DNA of 64,000 nt from DATFQI01 sp963816955. Lineage in GTDB: Bacteria > Actinomycetota > Thermoleophilia > Solirubrobacterales > Solirubrobacteraceae. Made by a program: the position numbers and the translations under genes. Below the pieces are notes generated by a model. The model was not told where the DNA came from and searched no databases. It worked only from the letters and a program-made list of their open reading frames with translations. The stretch is from NCBI GenBank assembly GCA_963816955.1, contig CAWFME010000005.1:1-64000 (forward strand). The letters run 5' to 3'. Shown one piece after another: positions 1 to 8,836 of the stretch (position 1 is the stretch's first letter; each line of letters opens with the position of its first letter).

Positions 1-575
1 ACCGGCTGCCTCGCCTCGCTCGTCCCGCAGCACCTGCTGCACGATCGCTACGAGGAGGCCCGCAAGGCCTGCGGCGCGTTTCGTCGAAATCTTCGGCCGC
101 GAAAACTATTTCGTCGAAATCCAGGACCACGGCATCCCCGAGCAGCGCAAAATCATCCCGGGCCTGCTCAAGATCGCGGAAGAGTTCAACCTCAAGGTCA
201 TCTGCACGAACGACGTTCACTACGTGCGCAACACGCGACGCCGGCCCGCACGACGCGATGCTCTGCATCCAGACCGGCGCGAAGATCGAGGACGAGAAGC
301 GCATGCGTTTCGACGGCACGCAGTTTTACCTCAAGTCGCGCGAGGAGATGGAGAAAGCTTTTCGCCGAAGTGCCGGAATCGGTCACGAACACGCAGCTCG
401 TCGCCGAGATGTGCGACCTCGCGATTCCGTTTCCCAAGGGCAGCGAGCGTTATCCGAAATATCCGCTGCCGCCGGAGGTCAAGACTGGACCGCGCCGGCT
501 ATCTCCACGAGCTCTGCATCGCCGGCCTGAAAAAGCGCTACGGCGTCGACTACGACCAGTCGCCGCGCAGCCGAT
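1..575 (+). pseudogene. dnaE: Fragment of DNA polymerase III alpha subunit (DnaE), frameshifted four times
   Basis: When four +1 frameshifts are bridged (near positions 80, 235, 360 and 484) the translation is a continuous piece of the N-terminal PHP part of bacterial DnaE, including stretches such as GRENYFVEIQDHGIPEQR, NDVHYVR and CIQTGAKIEDEKRMRF. DnaE is the replicative polymerase and would normally be about 1,150 residues; only about 190 are present and both ends are missing. Base composition is visibly lower in GC than the rest of the window, and the sequence style is not actinobacterial. I read it as foreign DNA joined at the contig end, or a relic; it is not a working gene here. The homology ends near 575 and the exact join lies between there and about 690. 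Confidence 0.75.
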
Positions 576-689
576 AGTGGCAGAGCGACTTGCAAAAGCT
601 CATTGTCTGCCGCCCGGCCAAAAACCGCAGCCGCCCGACTACTCCGGCCTCGCGCTCGAAGAGGAGCTGGTCGTCGCGCATGGGCGTTC

Positions 690-1249
690 GAGCTCTCGAT
701 CATCAACGTCACGGGCTTCAGCTTGATGACGCCCTGGGCGAGCGCGACGACGGTCGAGACCAGCGCGCTGTTGACGACGAAGAAGATCGCCGTGACGCCG
801 AGGATCGGGATCAGGTCCTCGGGCCCGAACGGCAGCGGGCCGGCCGTCTCCGGCACGTCGGTGAAGATCAGCAGCAGCGAGGCCGCGCTGACCGAGATCG
901 AGTACTGCGCGGCGTTGAAGGCGATCTTCTTGACCGGCTTGCGGCTGATCGTGTCGGCCACGATGCTCGCGGTGAGCAGGCCCGCCATCGCGACGGCGGG
1001 GCCGCCGGCGAGCATCAGCGCGAGCGCGAAGCAGGTCGAGGTGGTGACCTCGCCCTCGGACCCGCGCGTGTGGACCTTCAGCGGGACGAGCTCGCCCACG
1101 AGGGCGCAGAGGGCGAAGAGGGCCAGTTCCGGGTCGAGGAACTGGTCGAGGGTCTCGTATCCCGTGCCGAGCACGAGCACCGCGCATGCGGCGCCCGTGG
1201 CGACCACCAGCGTCACATAGACATCGAGTGGTTGGTAGCGGCGGGGCAC
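690..1249 (-). CDS. N-terminal membrane sensor region of a signalling protein, 3' end lost at the sequence join
   Basis: The protein starts with GTG at 1249 and runs into the foreign segment near 690, so only about 187 residues survive. It contains five to six hydrophobic segments separated by short loops (for example the helix around residues 10-28 and a conserved-looking KIAFNAAQYSISV stretch). This arrangement resembles the membrane sensor module found in front of GGDEF or HD-GYP output domains in Thermoleophilia; that assignment is inference because the output domain is missing. Reading past 690 in the same frame gives Arg-rich sequence with no membrane or domain character, which supports a break there. 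Confidence 0.5.
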
Positions 1250-1282
1250 GAGTCGAGACGTTTCAGGCGAGGGGTGGGAGTG

Positions 1283-1336
1283 CGAGGGTGCCCTGCCCCG
1301 ACAACCGCAACAGTGCGGCGGTCGCAGGCACCCTCG
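1283..1336. other. Nested stem-loop in the leader of the truncated sensor gene
   Basis: Positions 1283-1296 (CGAGGGTGCCCTGC) pair with 1324-1336 (GCAGGCACCCTCG) with a single bulged base, and the loop holds a second hairpin (CCGCA/TGCGG, 1305-1317). It sits between the 29-codon gene and the sensor gene, both on the minus strand. It could be an intrinsic terminator without a U-run, or a leader structure. I see no match to the conserved core of the GEMM cyclic-di-GMP riboswitch. Confidence 0.45.
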
Positions 1337-1418
1337 GGCTCACCACTTGCGGCCGTTCCTTGCGTTCATGCGTTTTCCTCCGAGCTGGTTGAGTGGTTGA
1401 CGGATCGCGCTGGAGCGA

Positions 1419-1508
1419 TCAGTTCCACTTCATCCCAGCGCCGAGGCCCTGCAGGAACACGGCGACGACGCTCGCGGTGAACGCCATCCGGTAAAGGCGC
1501 AGCTTCAT
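1419..1508 (-). CDS. 29-residue single-span membrane peptide
   Basis: ATG at 1508 is preceded by a perfect Shine-Dalgarno AAGGAGG (complement of 1515-1521) six bases upstream, one of the best ribosome sites in the window. The 29-residue product begins MKLRLYRM and has one hydrophobic stretch (residues about 9-25, AFTASVVAVFLQGLGAG), ending KWN. It lies upstream of, and on the same strand as, the truncated sensor gene, with the nested stem-loop between them. I do not recognise a family. The strength of the ribosome site and the membrane-like composition are the reasons to believe it is translated. Confidence 0.5.
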   Translation of the reverse strand: MKLRLYRMAFTASVVAVFLQGLGAGMKWN

Positions 1509-1632
1509 GACTGACCTCCTTGTCGTTCTGGCTCCCCCTTCAGGAGCCGGGCAAGAGGCTTTTCGGCGGACTGGATACCTGAGTTGAGGAATTGGACGAG
1601 TGTTCGAGTCGACCCCTCGCGCACGCGCGCCG

Positions 1633-2214
1633 ATGTTGCTCTTGAGGATGATCCTGGGAATCGCCTACCTGCTCTGCCTGCTCTCGGTCCCGCTCGCACG
1701 CGGGCGGCTGTCCGCGCTCGCGGACGTGGAGCTGCGCAAGTCGTGGCTGGCGGGCGCGGCGATCGCGATCCAGATCGGGATCGTCTCGATCTTCCCTGGC
1801 TCGCTGGGCGCGCTCGGCGAGCCCCTGCACGTCCTCTCCTACCTCCTGCTCGGGGCGTTCGCCTGGTTCAACCGCCGCATCGCCGGTCTTCCGATCGTCG
1901 CGCTCGGCGGCGCGCTGAACTTCCTCTGCATCTCGGTCAACGGCGGCGTGATGCCGGCCGACCCGGACGCGCTGGAGGCGATCGGGCGCTCGCCCACGTC
2001 CGACGAGTTCATCAACTCGACCGCGCTCGCGAACCCCAAGCTCGCGTTCCTCGGGGACATCATCCCGACGCCGGCCTCCTGGCCGGTCTCGAACGTCTAC
2101 TCGGTCGGCGACCTGCTGATCCTGGCGGGCGCGTTCGTGCTGCTGCACGTCGCCTGCGGATCGCGGCTGGTCCCGCGGCGCTTCCGCCGCGAGCCGGTCC
2201 CAGCGGTGGCGTAG
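1633..2214 (+). CDS. DUF5317 family membrane protein
   Basis: This 193-residue protein has about five predicted membrane spans and the features of the DUF5317 family: an N-terminal hydrophobic helix, NFLCISVNGGVMPADPDAL near the middle, and a C-terminal FLGDIIPTPASWP...SVGDLL block followed by a last helix. The function of the family is unknown. Start choice is uncertain: ATG 1633 gives MLLLRMILG; ATG 1648 is also possible and an in-frame GTG exists upstream. It lies 10 bases before the MFS gene and is probably co-transcribed with it. Confidence 0.7.
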   Translation: MLLLRMILGIAYLLCLLSVPLARGRLSALADVELRKSWLAGAAIAIQIGIVSIFPGSLGALGEPLHVLSYLLLGAFAWFNRRIAGLPIVALGGALNFLCISVNGGVMPADPDALEAIGRSPTSDEFINSTALANPKLAFLGDIIPTPASWPVSNVYSVGDLLILAGAFVLLHVACGSRLVPRRFRREPVPAVA

Positions 2215-2224
2215 CGGTGTTCTC

Positions 2225-3445
2225 ATGATTCGGGCGGCTCTCGCGGACGCCTCGAGCCGGCGCTTCTTCGCTGCCCACGCGCAGTCGTGCCTGGGCTCCG
2301 GGCTCGCCTACGTGGCGCTGCCGCTGCTCGCCTACGACCGCTTCGGCTCGGCCTGGGCCGTGGTGGCCGTGCTGCTGCCGGACCTGCTGCCCGCGGTCGT
2401 GCTCGGCCCGCTGATCGGCGCGCTCGTGGACCGCTGGGGCTGGCGGGTGTGCGCGATCCTGGGCGACGCGATCCGCTGCCTCGCCTTCATGCTGCTGCTG
2501 TTCGGCGAAAGCATCGAGCTCATGATCGGCGGCGCGGCGCTCGCCGGGCTCGGCACGGCGCTGTTCGGGCCGGCCGCGCTGGCCGGCCTGCCGCGCCTGG
2601 CCCCCGGCGACCGGCGCCCGGCGACCATGGGGCTGTTCGGGGCGCTCGACGACCTCGGGCTGACGCTCGGCCCGGCGCTCGCCGCCGCGCTGCTGTTCGT
2701 GCTCCCGACGGACGGCCTGCTCGCGCTCAACGCGTTCTCCTTCGCGGTCAGCGGGCTGCTGATCGCCGGCATCCGCGCCCCCGAGCTCCCGGCGGGAGAC
2801 CTACCACCGGAACGAGGCCCCTCGCTGTGGGCCGAGGCCCGCGCCGGCATCCAGGAGCTGGCCGGGCGCCCGGAGGTCCGCGCGCTGCTGGGCTCCTCGA
2901 CCGCGGCCGTGCTGTGCATCGGCATGACCAACGTCGGCGAGGTCATCCTCGCGCGCGAGGTGCTCGACATCGGCGGCTCCGGCCTGGCGATCCTGATGAC
3001 CGCGGGCGGCGTCGGCACGGTCGCGGGCTCGCTGGCGGCGCGCTTCAAGGGCGCGTGGGAGTGGCGCCGCGCCTACCAGATCGGGCTCGGCTGCATGGCC
3101 TTCGACCTGCTCGCCTGCGCCACGCTCCCGAGCTTCTGGCTCCTGCTGCCCGTCTTCATCATCGGCGGCTTCGGCAACGGCTTCGCGCTCGTCCACGACC
3201 GTCTGCTGCTCTCCCACGCCGCCCCGGACTCGATGCACGGCCGCCTCTTCGCGCTCCACAAGGCCTGCACGTCGGGCGCCTTCGCCGTCTCGTTCCTGAG
3301 CGCGGGCGCGATGATCGCCTTCGGAGGCGTCCAGATCGCCTTCCTCTGCGCGGGGATCGGCCTGATCGGAGTGACCATCGCGGTCTCCCCGCGGCTGCGC
3401 GCGGCCTGGCCCGCACCGGCCACCCCGGCGCCCTCGCCCGCGTAG
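2225..3445 (+). CDS. MFS transporter
   Basis: A 406-residue, strongly hydrophobic protein with about 11-12 membrane helices. It carries the MFS loop 2-3 signature in the form GPLIGALVDRWGWR (residues about 60-73). It resembles the EntS-like group of efflux permeases, but nothing in the sequence fixes the substrate. It follows the DUF5317 gene by 10 bases. Downstream is the tRNA-Phe gene on the same strand. Family call is firm; substrate is unknown. Confidence 0.85.
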   Translation: MIRAALADASSRRFFAAHAQSCLGSGLAYVALPLLAYDRFGSAWAVVAVLLPDLLPAVVLGPLIGALVDRWGWRVCAILGDAIRCLAFMLLLFGESIELMIGGAALAGLGTALFGPAALAGLPRLAPGDRRPATMGLFGALDDLGLTLGPALAAALLFVLPTDGLLALNAFSFAVSGLLIAGIRAPELPAGDLPPERGPSLWAEARAGIQELAGRPEVRALLGSSTAAVLCIGMTNVGEVILAREVLDIGGSGLAILMTAGGVGTVAGSLAARFKGAWEWRRAYQIGLGCMAFDLLACATLPSFWLLLPVFIIGGFGNGFALVHDRLLLSHAAPDSMHGRLFALHKACTSGAFAVSFLSAGAMIAFGGVQIAFLCAGIGLIGVTIAVSPRLRAAWPAPATPAPSPA

Positions 3446-3456
3446 CGCGGGGTCGC

Positions 3457-3462
3457 TAGCCT
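3457..3462 (+). promoter_or_regulatory. Candidate -10 element of the tRNA-Phe gene
   Basis: TAGCCT ends 10 bases before the first base of tRNA-Phe, the right distance for transcription to begin a few bases upstream of the mature 5' end. It matches the TAnnnT form seen before many genes here. No convincing -35 box is visible. Confidence 0.4.
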
Positions 3463-3472
3463 TCTGGGCCGC

Positions 3473-3545
3473 GGCGAGATAGCTCAGTTGGTAGAGCACA
3501 CGACTGAAAATCGTGGTGTCCCCGGTTCGAGTCCGGGTCTCGCCA
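3473..3545 (+). tRNA. tRNA-Phe (anticodon GAA)
   Basis: A complete 73-nt cloverleaf. The acceptor stem pairs GGCGAGA with TCTCGCC, the D arm is GCTC/GAGC around AGTTGGTA, the anticodon stem CACGA/TCGTG encloses CTGAAAA giving anticodon GAA, and the T arm is CCCGG/CCGGG around TTCGAGT. The 3' CCA is not encoded (the sequence continues ATCCAC), so CCA must be added enzymatically. It sits between an MFS gene and a methyltransferase gene. Confidence 0.97.
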
Positions 3546-3569
3546 TCCACGGGGCCTACCATCTTCGTC

Positions 3570-4538
3570 GTGGACGCGGACACCGTGACAGAGACCGAAG
3601 GCGGCGGGGTGCGAGCCGGCGGGGCCGTGGAGGCCGAGCTGCGCCGGCGCATGTCGTTGCTCCGGGGCCTGTTCGACCTCGACAAGCTCAAGGGCCAGGG
3701 CAGCTCTGGGACCTCGGTCCGCAAGTACTACGAGGAATCGCGCCTGGGCTACTACCTGGTCCACTCGAAGGACGGCGCCATGCACATGGCGCTCAACCCC
3801 GACGGTGAGTTCGACAAGGAGGGATACGGAGGCCAGGCGCACCTCGTCGCCGCCCGCCTCTCACCGACTGCGACGGACGTGCTCGAGCTGGCGTCGGGCA
3901 ACGGGTACAACCTCTCGATCCTGGCGCAGGACAGGCGCGACGTGACGTTCGTCGGCGTCGACCTCGTCCCCGAGCAGGTCCAGCGGGCAGCGCGCGCGCT
4001 CCGCGACCTACCCAACGCAAGAGCGGTTCAGGGCGATTTCCACGATCTCGACTTCCCGGATCAGAGCTTCGATCTCGTCTTCGTCGTCGAGAGCTTCTGC
4101 CACGCCATCGATCTCGACAGGGCGTTCCGGGAAGTGCAGCGGGTGCTGCGTCCGGGGGGCACGTTCATCGTCATCGATGCCTGGCGGACGGATGGATTCG
4201 GAGACCTCGCCGGGGACGTGAAGGAGGCAGCCGCCAGCGTCGAATCGGCGATGGCGGTGGCCGAGGGCCGTCAGCTGTCGGCCTGGAAGGCGATCGCCGG
4301 CGCCACCGGGTTCAGCGAGGTCGAGGACGTCGATCTCACACGCGAGATCAAGCCCAACCTCGAGCGCCTCGCCCGAGTCGCGGAGAACCGCTTCGTGACG
4401 CATCCGGTGCGCGCGCGATTCCTGAAGGCCGTCCTTCCGAGCACGCTGACGACCAACGCCGTGTCCGGATACCTGATGCCGCTGACGGTCGAGCTCGGCG
4501 CGCACACCTATCGCATGATCGTGCTCAGCCGGGCGTGA
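3570..4538 (+). CDS. SAM-dependent class I methyltransferase
   Basis: About 322 residues with a Methyltransf_11/25 core: motif I VLELASGNGYNLSILA binds SAM, followed by the acidic VGVDLV end of beta-2, DFHDLDFPDQSFDLVFVVES (motifs II/III), and VLRPGGTFIVIDAW. Layout resembles sterol/tocopherol-type small-molecule methyltransferases, but the substrate cannot be told. The start is GTG 3570, chosen because TACCAT (3557-3562) stands exactly seven bases before it, the spacing used by many leaderless genes here; GTG 3585 is the alternative. Its 3' end overlaps the convergent NACHT gene by 14 bases. Confidence 0.75.
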   Translation: MDADTVTETEGGGVRAGGAVEAELRRRMSLLRGLFDLDKLKGQGSSGTSVRKYYEESRLGYYLVHSKDGAMHMALNPDGEFDKEGYGGQAHLVAARLSPTATDVLELASGNGYNLSILAQDRRDVTFVGVDLVPEQVQRAARALRDLPNARAVQGDFHDLDFPDQSFDLVFVVESFCHAIDLDRAFREVQRVLRPGGTFIVIDAWRTDGFGDLAGDVKEAAASVESAMAVAEGRQLSAWKAIAGATGFSEVEDVDLTREIKPNLERLARVAENRFVTHPVRARFLKAVLPSTLTTNAVSGYLMPLTVELGAHTYRMIVLSRA

Positions 4539-6914
4539 CCTCGCTGTACCCGGGGGCAAGCTGATCTTGTAGCCGGGCGTGGCGGAACTGATAGACGGTC
4601 CCGACGCTGCGCAGGATCCCGCGGCTCCGGGCGTCCTCGAGGAATCCCGCCGTCGCCCTGCGCTCGCGCTTCGGGTCGTCGGCCGACGACCCGAACGACG
4701 AGAGCAGGGGCCACGGAAGCGAACCGCCTCGGAGCCGCAGCCAGATGGTGGTCAGCTTGAGCGCGCACGCCTGCGACGTGGCCACCCCGATCAGCGCCGC
4801 CAGAGGAAAGGTGACGCCGGCTGCGATGGCGAACGATGCGAGCACGCCATGGTTCTGGCTGAGCACGATCGCGAACTCGACGGTGGCCGTGACGCTGATG
4901 ACCGCCGCGAGCACCGCCGCCCCCTTCAGATCCCTGCGAAAGGAGCTCAGAGGCGTGGCGCCCTCTTCCGGGCGGTCTGACGGACGCGTCCAAGCGACCC
5001 CCACCATGAAGCCGAGGCAGGCCAGCAAGCCTATGCCGGCGCCGATCACCGTCTCCTGCGCCAGACCGTAGGTGAGACCCGTGGCGATCCCCGCCGGCAC
5101 GCCGAACAGGGCGTCCTTGGGGGTGACGCGCCGCGGTCTGGCGACCAAGGGGCCGTCGTGCAGCGCGAGCACGCCCACCGCCACGCCGCCCATGAACCCG
5201 AACAGGACGCCGAGGCCGACGATCGCCATCCCGGCGTCGAACTGCCGGTCCTCGAACCGCGCCACCATCACCATGCAGGCTCCGAACAGCACGCCGACGA
5301 GCGTCGAGACGAGCAGCCGCGGGCGGCTGCCATGCGTGCGATGGCGGCCGCGGCGCGTCGCCGTCGAGGCGGTCAGACCGCCGGCCACGGTCGCGACCAG
5401 GGCCCCGGGCACGGCCATGGCCAGACCGACGCTCCCTCCCGCGAACACGGCGGCGTCGAGACCGACGGCGCCCATGAAGAGCAGGCAGATCACGGCCGGT
5501 GCGACGGCGGGAGCCCAATGCCTGACGTGCCACCAGGCGAGATCGCGCCCGCCACCGACGCGCATCCGGACGGAGAGCTCGCGCAGGTAGCGCTCCGCGG
5601 CGTCCGGCGCGTGGCCTCCCGGCCGGCGGGCCAGGGCGCCCTCGGGCTCGTAGGCGAGCGGCACGATCCGCGAGATGAGGAAGCTCTCGATGCTCTCAGG
5701 GTCCCGAAAGCCGCTCGCACAGCAGGATGCACGGGTCCGCGCCGCGCCGGTCGAACGTGCTCAGGGCCAGCGACAGCATCAAGGGCGTCGAGAGGGCCCT
5801 GGCCGCTGCGCTCTGCGGGTTGTCGCAGCAGGTGGTCGATGAGCACCTCCCACTGCTCCGGGTGGACTCCCGGCCGCCGGGCCGAGCGGAGGTAATCGGC
5901 GGCCTCCTGGACGCTCACGGGGTCGAGGGTGATCCTCGCCGCGAACGCGATGTGGGCGTCCTGGCCGACCTCGGGCCGACCGGTCAGCACCACCCGCAGA
6001 TGCGTGGTCTGTTGGATGGCATCCGCCGCGGCCTGCCAGAAGCGCGCGGGCATCTCGTCGAGGCCGTCGAGGAAGAGCGCGATCCGCCCGTCCTCGAGCA
6101 GCTCCCGATAGACGGACGCGCCGGCGGCGGTGGCCGCCCGGCCATAGTCGCGCCTGAGGACTCCGTCCGCCCACTCGACGAGACCGGCCGACGTGGGATC
6201 CCAGTCGCCGAGCGCCAGCAGCACCGGTACCGGGATGTCGTAGCGATCGCCCGCCGGGGAGCGCTCTCGCTCGCGAAGGGCCTCCAGCAGCAGCTGGATC
6301 AGGACCCCGGACTTGCCGGCGCCCGCCTTGCCGAGGATCACGACCTTGTCCACCTCCGGGTCGCCGTAGAGCTCGTGGAGGTCGCCCAGCATCCCGGCAT
6401 CGAGCAACCGCCCCGCCTCCGGCCGGAGTTCCCGCGGTCGCGCTCCCTTGTGGGGTCTCGCCGTTCCCGGTGGGCTCGGAGCCCGCCGCCATGTGACCCG
6501 CACGGTCGCCGGCGCCGTGATGCCGCGCTGGGTCGCCTCCTTCGTCCACCGCCGCGAGACCGACCGTGCCAACCCGCCGGCCGCGGTCTCCAACACGGCC
6601 TCCTCGGACACGGACGTGCCGGACTGGAACGATCTCCAAGCTGGGGGAACGAGCACCACGAAAACGCCCACCACGGCCGCGACGCCCGTGATCTTCCCCC
6701 CGATCTCGTCGGTGGCGAACACGACGGCGGAGAGCATGACCGCCATGAGCAGGAGCCCGATGGTGGCGGACAGTGCGATGACCTGACGCCGGGTCACTCG
6801 CGCGCGGTCGAGCGCAGTCCGGCTTCCAGGGCGAGTGCGCTCGCCGTGCTCGCCCCGAACGGGACGGTCGCGATGGGACGAGCCGCCGTGTGCAAGTTCT
6901 GGAGTATCGCCCAT
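4525..6914 (-). pseudogene. Membrane NACHT-domain STAND ATPase, broken by two +1 frameshifts in this sequence
   Basis: Bridging +1 insertions near 5795 and 5702 restores one protein of about 795 residues. Two membrane helices (about 44-66 and 74-92) precede a NACHT ATPase with Walker A GKAGAGKS (195-202) and Walker B LFLDGLDE (280-287), then LTGRPEV. The restored middle reads STPLMLSLALSTFDRRG and SIESFLISRIVPLAYEPEG. A multi-span region follows, and the C-terminus has the FRHARLQDQLA motif typical of actinobacterial NACHT proteins. STAND NTPases are signalling switches; some bacterial NACHT proteins act against phage, but this one has no recognisable effector domain or defence neighbours. 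The frameshifts may be sequencing errors, since the reading resumes cleanly. It is divergent from the M14 peptidase gene. Confidence 0.75.
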
Positions 6915-7048
6915 CGGGCGCGGCTCGCGCGTGATCTACGCGCGCTACGGCCCCGCCCGCGACTGGCGCCCTCCGTGGGCCCGCCTCCGGCGATCACCAC
7001 CGCATGTTCGGTCAGCGACATCTCGCTCCTCCGGTTCGCGGAGATTCC

Positions 7049-7076
7049 TTGACGTCCTCGCTGCGCCCGGTAGAAC
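7049..7076 (+). promoter_or_regulatory. Candidate promoter of the M14 carboxypeptidase gene
   Basis: TTGACG (7049-7054) and TAGAAC (7071-7076) are separated by 16 bases, giving a sigma-70-like promoter about 35 bases before the ATG at 7112. The leader contains GGGAGGGG as ribosome site, so this gene, unlike many others here, has a normal leader. Confidence 0.4.
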
Positions 7077-7111
7077 CCTGGGTGGGGAAAATCACCTACG
7101 GGAGGGGTGTC

Positions 7112-8737
7112 ATGAAGTTCAGAACGCGCTTCGCGGCTTCGGTCGCGGTTGCGAGCATGGTCCTGCTGCTGCCGGCCGCAGCGCACGCGCAGCAGGTCAC
7201 GGGCCTCGAGGTACGCCAGGACGACGGGTTCGCCACCTTGAGCTGGGACCCGGTGGCAGGGGCGACGGACTACCAGATCGAGCGCTCCGGCGTCATCGTC
7301 GGGGTCTGGCGGCCGAACCGCCAGATCGACCAGCAGTCTCCGGCGTTCGCCGACGCCGGGTTCAACCCGGGCGACGAGCTCGTGTGGCGCGTCCGCGCGC
7401 GCTTCGGCACCACGCCGCAGCCGTACTCGGAGCCAGTGAGCGGCAAGACGAACCCGGAGTTCGGCGACCCCGGCACGCCGGGCGAGCGCCTCCGCACGGG
7501 CTGGGAGGAGACGAACGCGGCGAGGTTCACCAGCCACGACGAGGAGCTCGCCTACACGACGGCGCTCGACGCCGCCAGCGACCGGGTGCGGGTGGTCGAG
7601 ATCGGGCGCACCGTGCTCGGGCGGCCGATCAACATGTTCATCATCGGGCACCCGGCGCCGAAGCCGACCCGACAGGCCGTCGCGGGCAACCCGGCCGCTC
7701 TGCTCAACTGCAACGTGCACGGCAACGAGCCGTCGTCGCGCGAGGGGTGCCTGATCATCGCCCGCGAGCTCGCGTTCTCCGACGACCCGCGCACGCTCGA
7801 CCTGCTGAGCAACATGAACGTCCTGATCGTCCCGGCGATCAACGGCGACGGCCGCGCCCTCAACACGCGCGGCAACTCGACGGGACAGGACCTCAACCGC
7901 GACCACTCGCTGCTCCGCCAGCCCGAGACGTTCGCGCTGGCCGCGATGGTGCGCGACTACACGCCGGAGGTGGCCTACGACGGCCACGAGTTCGGCAACA
8001 GCCAGGCCGGTGACCTGCCGACGCTGTGGCCGCGGCACCTCAATGTCGCGGAGTCGGTCATGGGCGAGTCGAAGAGCCTGGTCGAGGACTGGCTGTACCC
8101 GAACGGGTCCGAGGACGGCTGGTGGTACTGCCCGTACGGGTGCCAGAACGGCGGCGCGGTCGGCCTCAGCCAGGAGACGATCCTGCGCAACACGATGGGC
8201 CTCAAGAACACCGTCAGCATGCTGCTGGAGGCGCGCAGCGCCGGCGGCCAGACCCGGCCGGAGGAGGCGGCGTTCCCGGCGAACAACCGCCGGCGCAAGA
8301 CGTACTCGGCGATGTACACGATGCAGCAGCTGCTCGACTACTACCGTCAGAAGCAGCCCGAGATCGCGGCGACGATCGAGCAGTCGATGGAGTTCCAGCG
8401 CAGCAACACCGGCCGGATCGTGTTCCGGGGCAGCTACGACGTGCCGGCCTTCCCGGCGCCGCACCCGGGCGAGGCCCCGCCGCCGGACGAGCCGCCGGAC
8501 GGCGTCCTGGACCCGCCGCCGTGCGGCTACGAGCTGACGGACGAGCAGCTCCGCTCGCAGCAGGACGGGAGCCGCCCGGCGGCCGAGCGGTTGGCGGCCC
8601 ACGGCATCAAGGTCCAGCGGCGTGCGCCCGGCCGCTGGTTCGTGCCGATGCGGCAGCCGCTGCGGGGGCTGATCCCGCTGCTGCTCGACGGCGAGGCGGC
8701 CGAGCCGATGGTCGCCGGGCAGCGCGTGGGCTGCTAG
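7112..8737 (+). CDS. Secreted M14 family zinc carboxypeptidase with N-terminal Fn3-like domain
   Basis: A 541-residue secreted protein. A Sec signal peptide ends in AHA-QQ (cleavage about residue 26), followed by a fibronectin type III-like domain (about 28-115, ATLSWDPVAGATDYQIER). The peptidase domain carries the M14 zinc and catalytic residues: HGNE (His203, Glu206), the substrate-binding LNRD block (about 261-264), His292 in YDGHEFG, and the catalytic Glu373 in MLLEAR. M14 enzymes remove C-terminal residues from peptides, or cleave peptidoglycan stems. Substrate specificity is not evident. ATG 7112 is chosen for its ribosome site and signal peptide; the frame is open upstream. Confidence 0.88.
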   Translation: MKFRTRFAASVAVASMVLLLPAAAHAQQVTGLEVRQDDGFATLSWDPVAGATDYQIERSGVIVGVWRPNRQIDQQSPAFADAGFNPGDELVWRVRARFGTTPQPYSEPVSGKTNPEFGDPGTPGERLRTGWEETNAARFTSHDEELAYTTALDAASDRVRVVEIGRTVLGRPINMFIIGHPAPKPTRQAVAGNPAALLNCNVHGNEPSSREGCLIIARELAFSDDPRTLDLLSNMNVLIVPAINGDGRALNTRGNSTGQDLNRDHSLLRQPETFALAAMVRDYTPEVAYDGHEFGNSQAGDLPTLWPRHLNVAESVMGESKSLVEDWLYPNGSEDGWWYCPYGCQNGGAVGLSQETILRNTMGLKNTVSMLLEARSAGGQTRPEEAAFPANNRRRKTYSAMYTMQQLLDYYRQKQPEIAATIEQSMEFQRSNTGRIVFRGSYDVPAFPAPHPGEAPPPDEPPDGVLDPPPCGYELTDEQLRSQQDGSRPAAERLAAHGIKVQRRAPGRWFVPMRQPLRGLIPLLLDGEAAEPMVAGQRVGC

Positions 8738-8800
8738 CCGTTCCCGTCGCTCGCCGGCGTCACGCCCAGCGTGGCGCCGGCGGGCTTCGGCCTAACCGGC

Positions 8801-8830
8801 TTGACACTTTTTGTCCTAGTCGATTAGGCT
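8801..8830 (+). promoter_or_regulatory. Promoter with overlapping palindromic operator for the acyl-CoA mutase operon
   Basis: TTGACA (8801-8806) and TAGGCT (8825-8830) form the clearest promoter of the window (18-base spacer). The -10 is only six bases before the GTG at 8837, so the mRNA should be leaderless. The 14-bp near-palindrome CCTAGTCGATTAGG (8815-8828, arms CCTA/TAGG around TCGA) covers the spacer and the -10, where a bound repressor would block RNA polymerase. The obvious candidate regulator is the GntR protein at the far end of the operon, which is inference. Confidence 0.65.
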
Positions 8831-8836
8831 GCTTTC

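Noticed and set aside
1283..1336. Cyclic-di-GMP riboswitch before the sensor gene
   Set aside because: The hairpin lacks the conserved internal loops and tetraloop receptor of GEMM RNAs.
4525..8737. NACHT gene plus M14 carboxypeptidase as a two-gene defence system
   Set aside because: The genes are divergent with separate promoters, and the peptidase is exported with a signal peptide and Fn3 domain, so joint intracellular action is unlikely.
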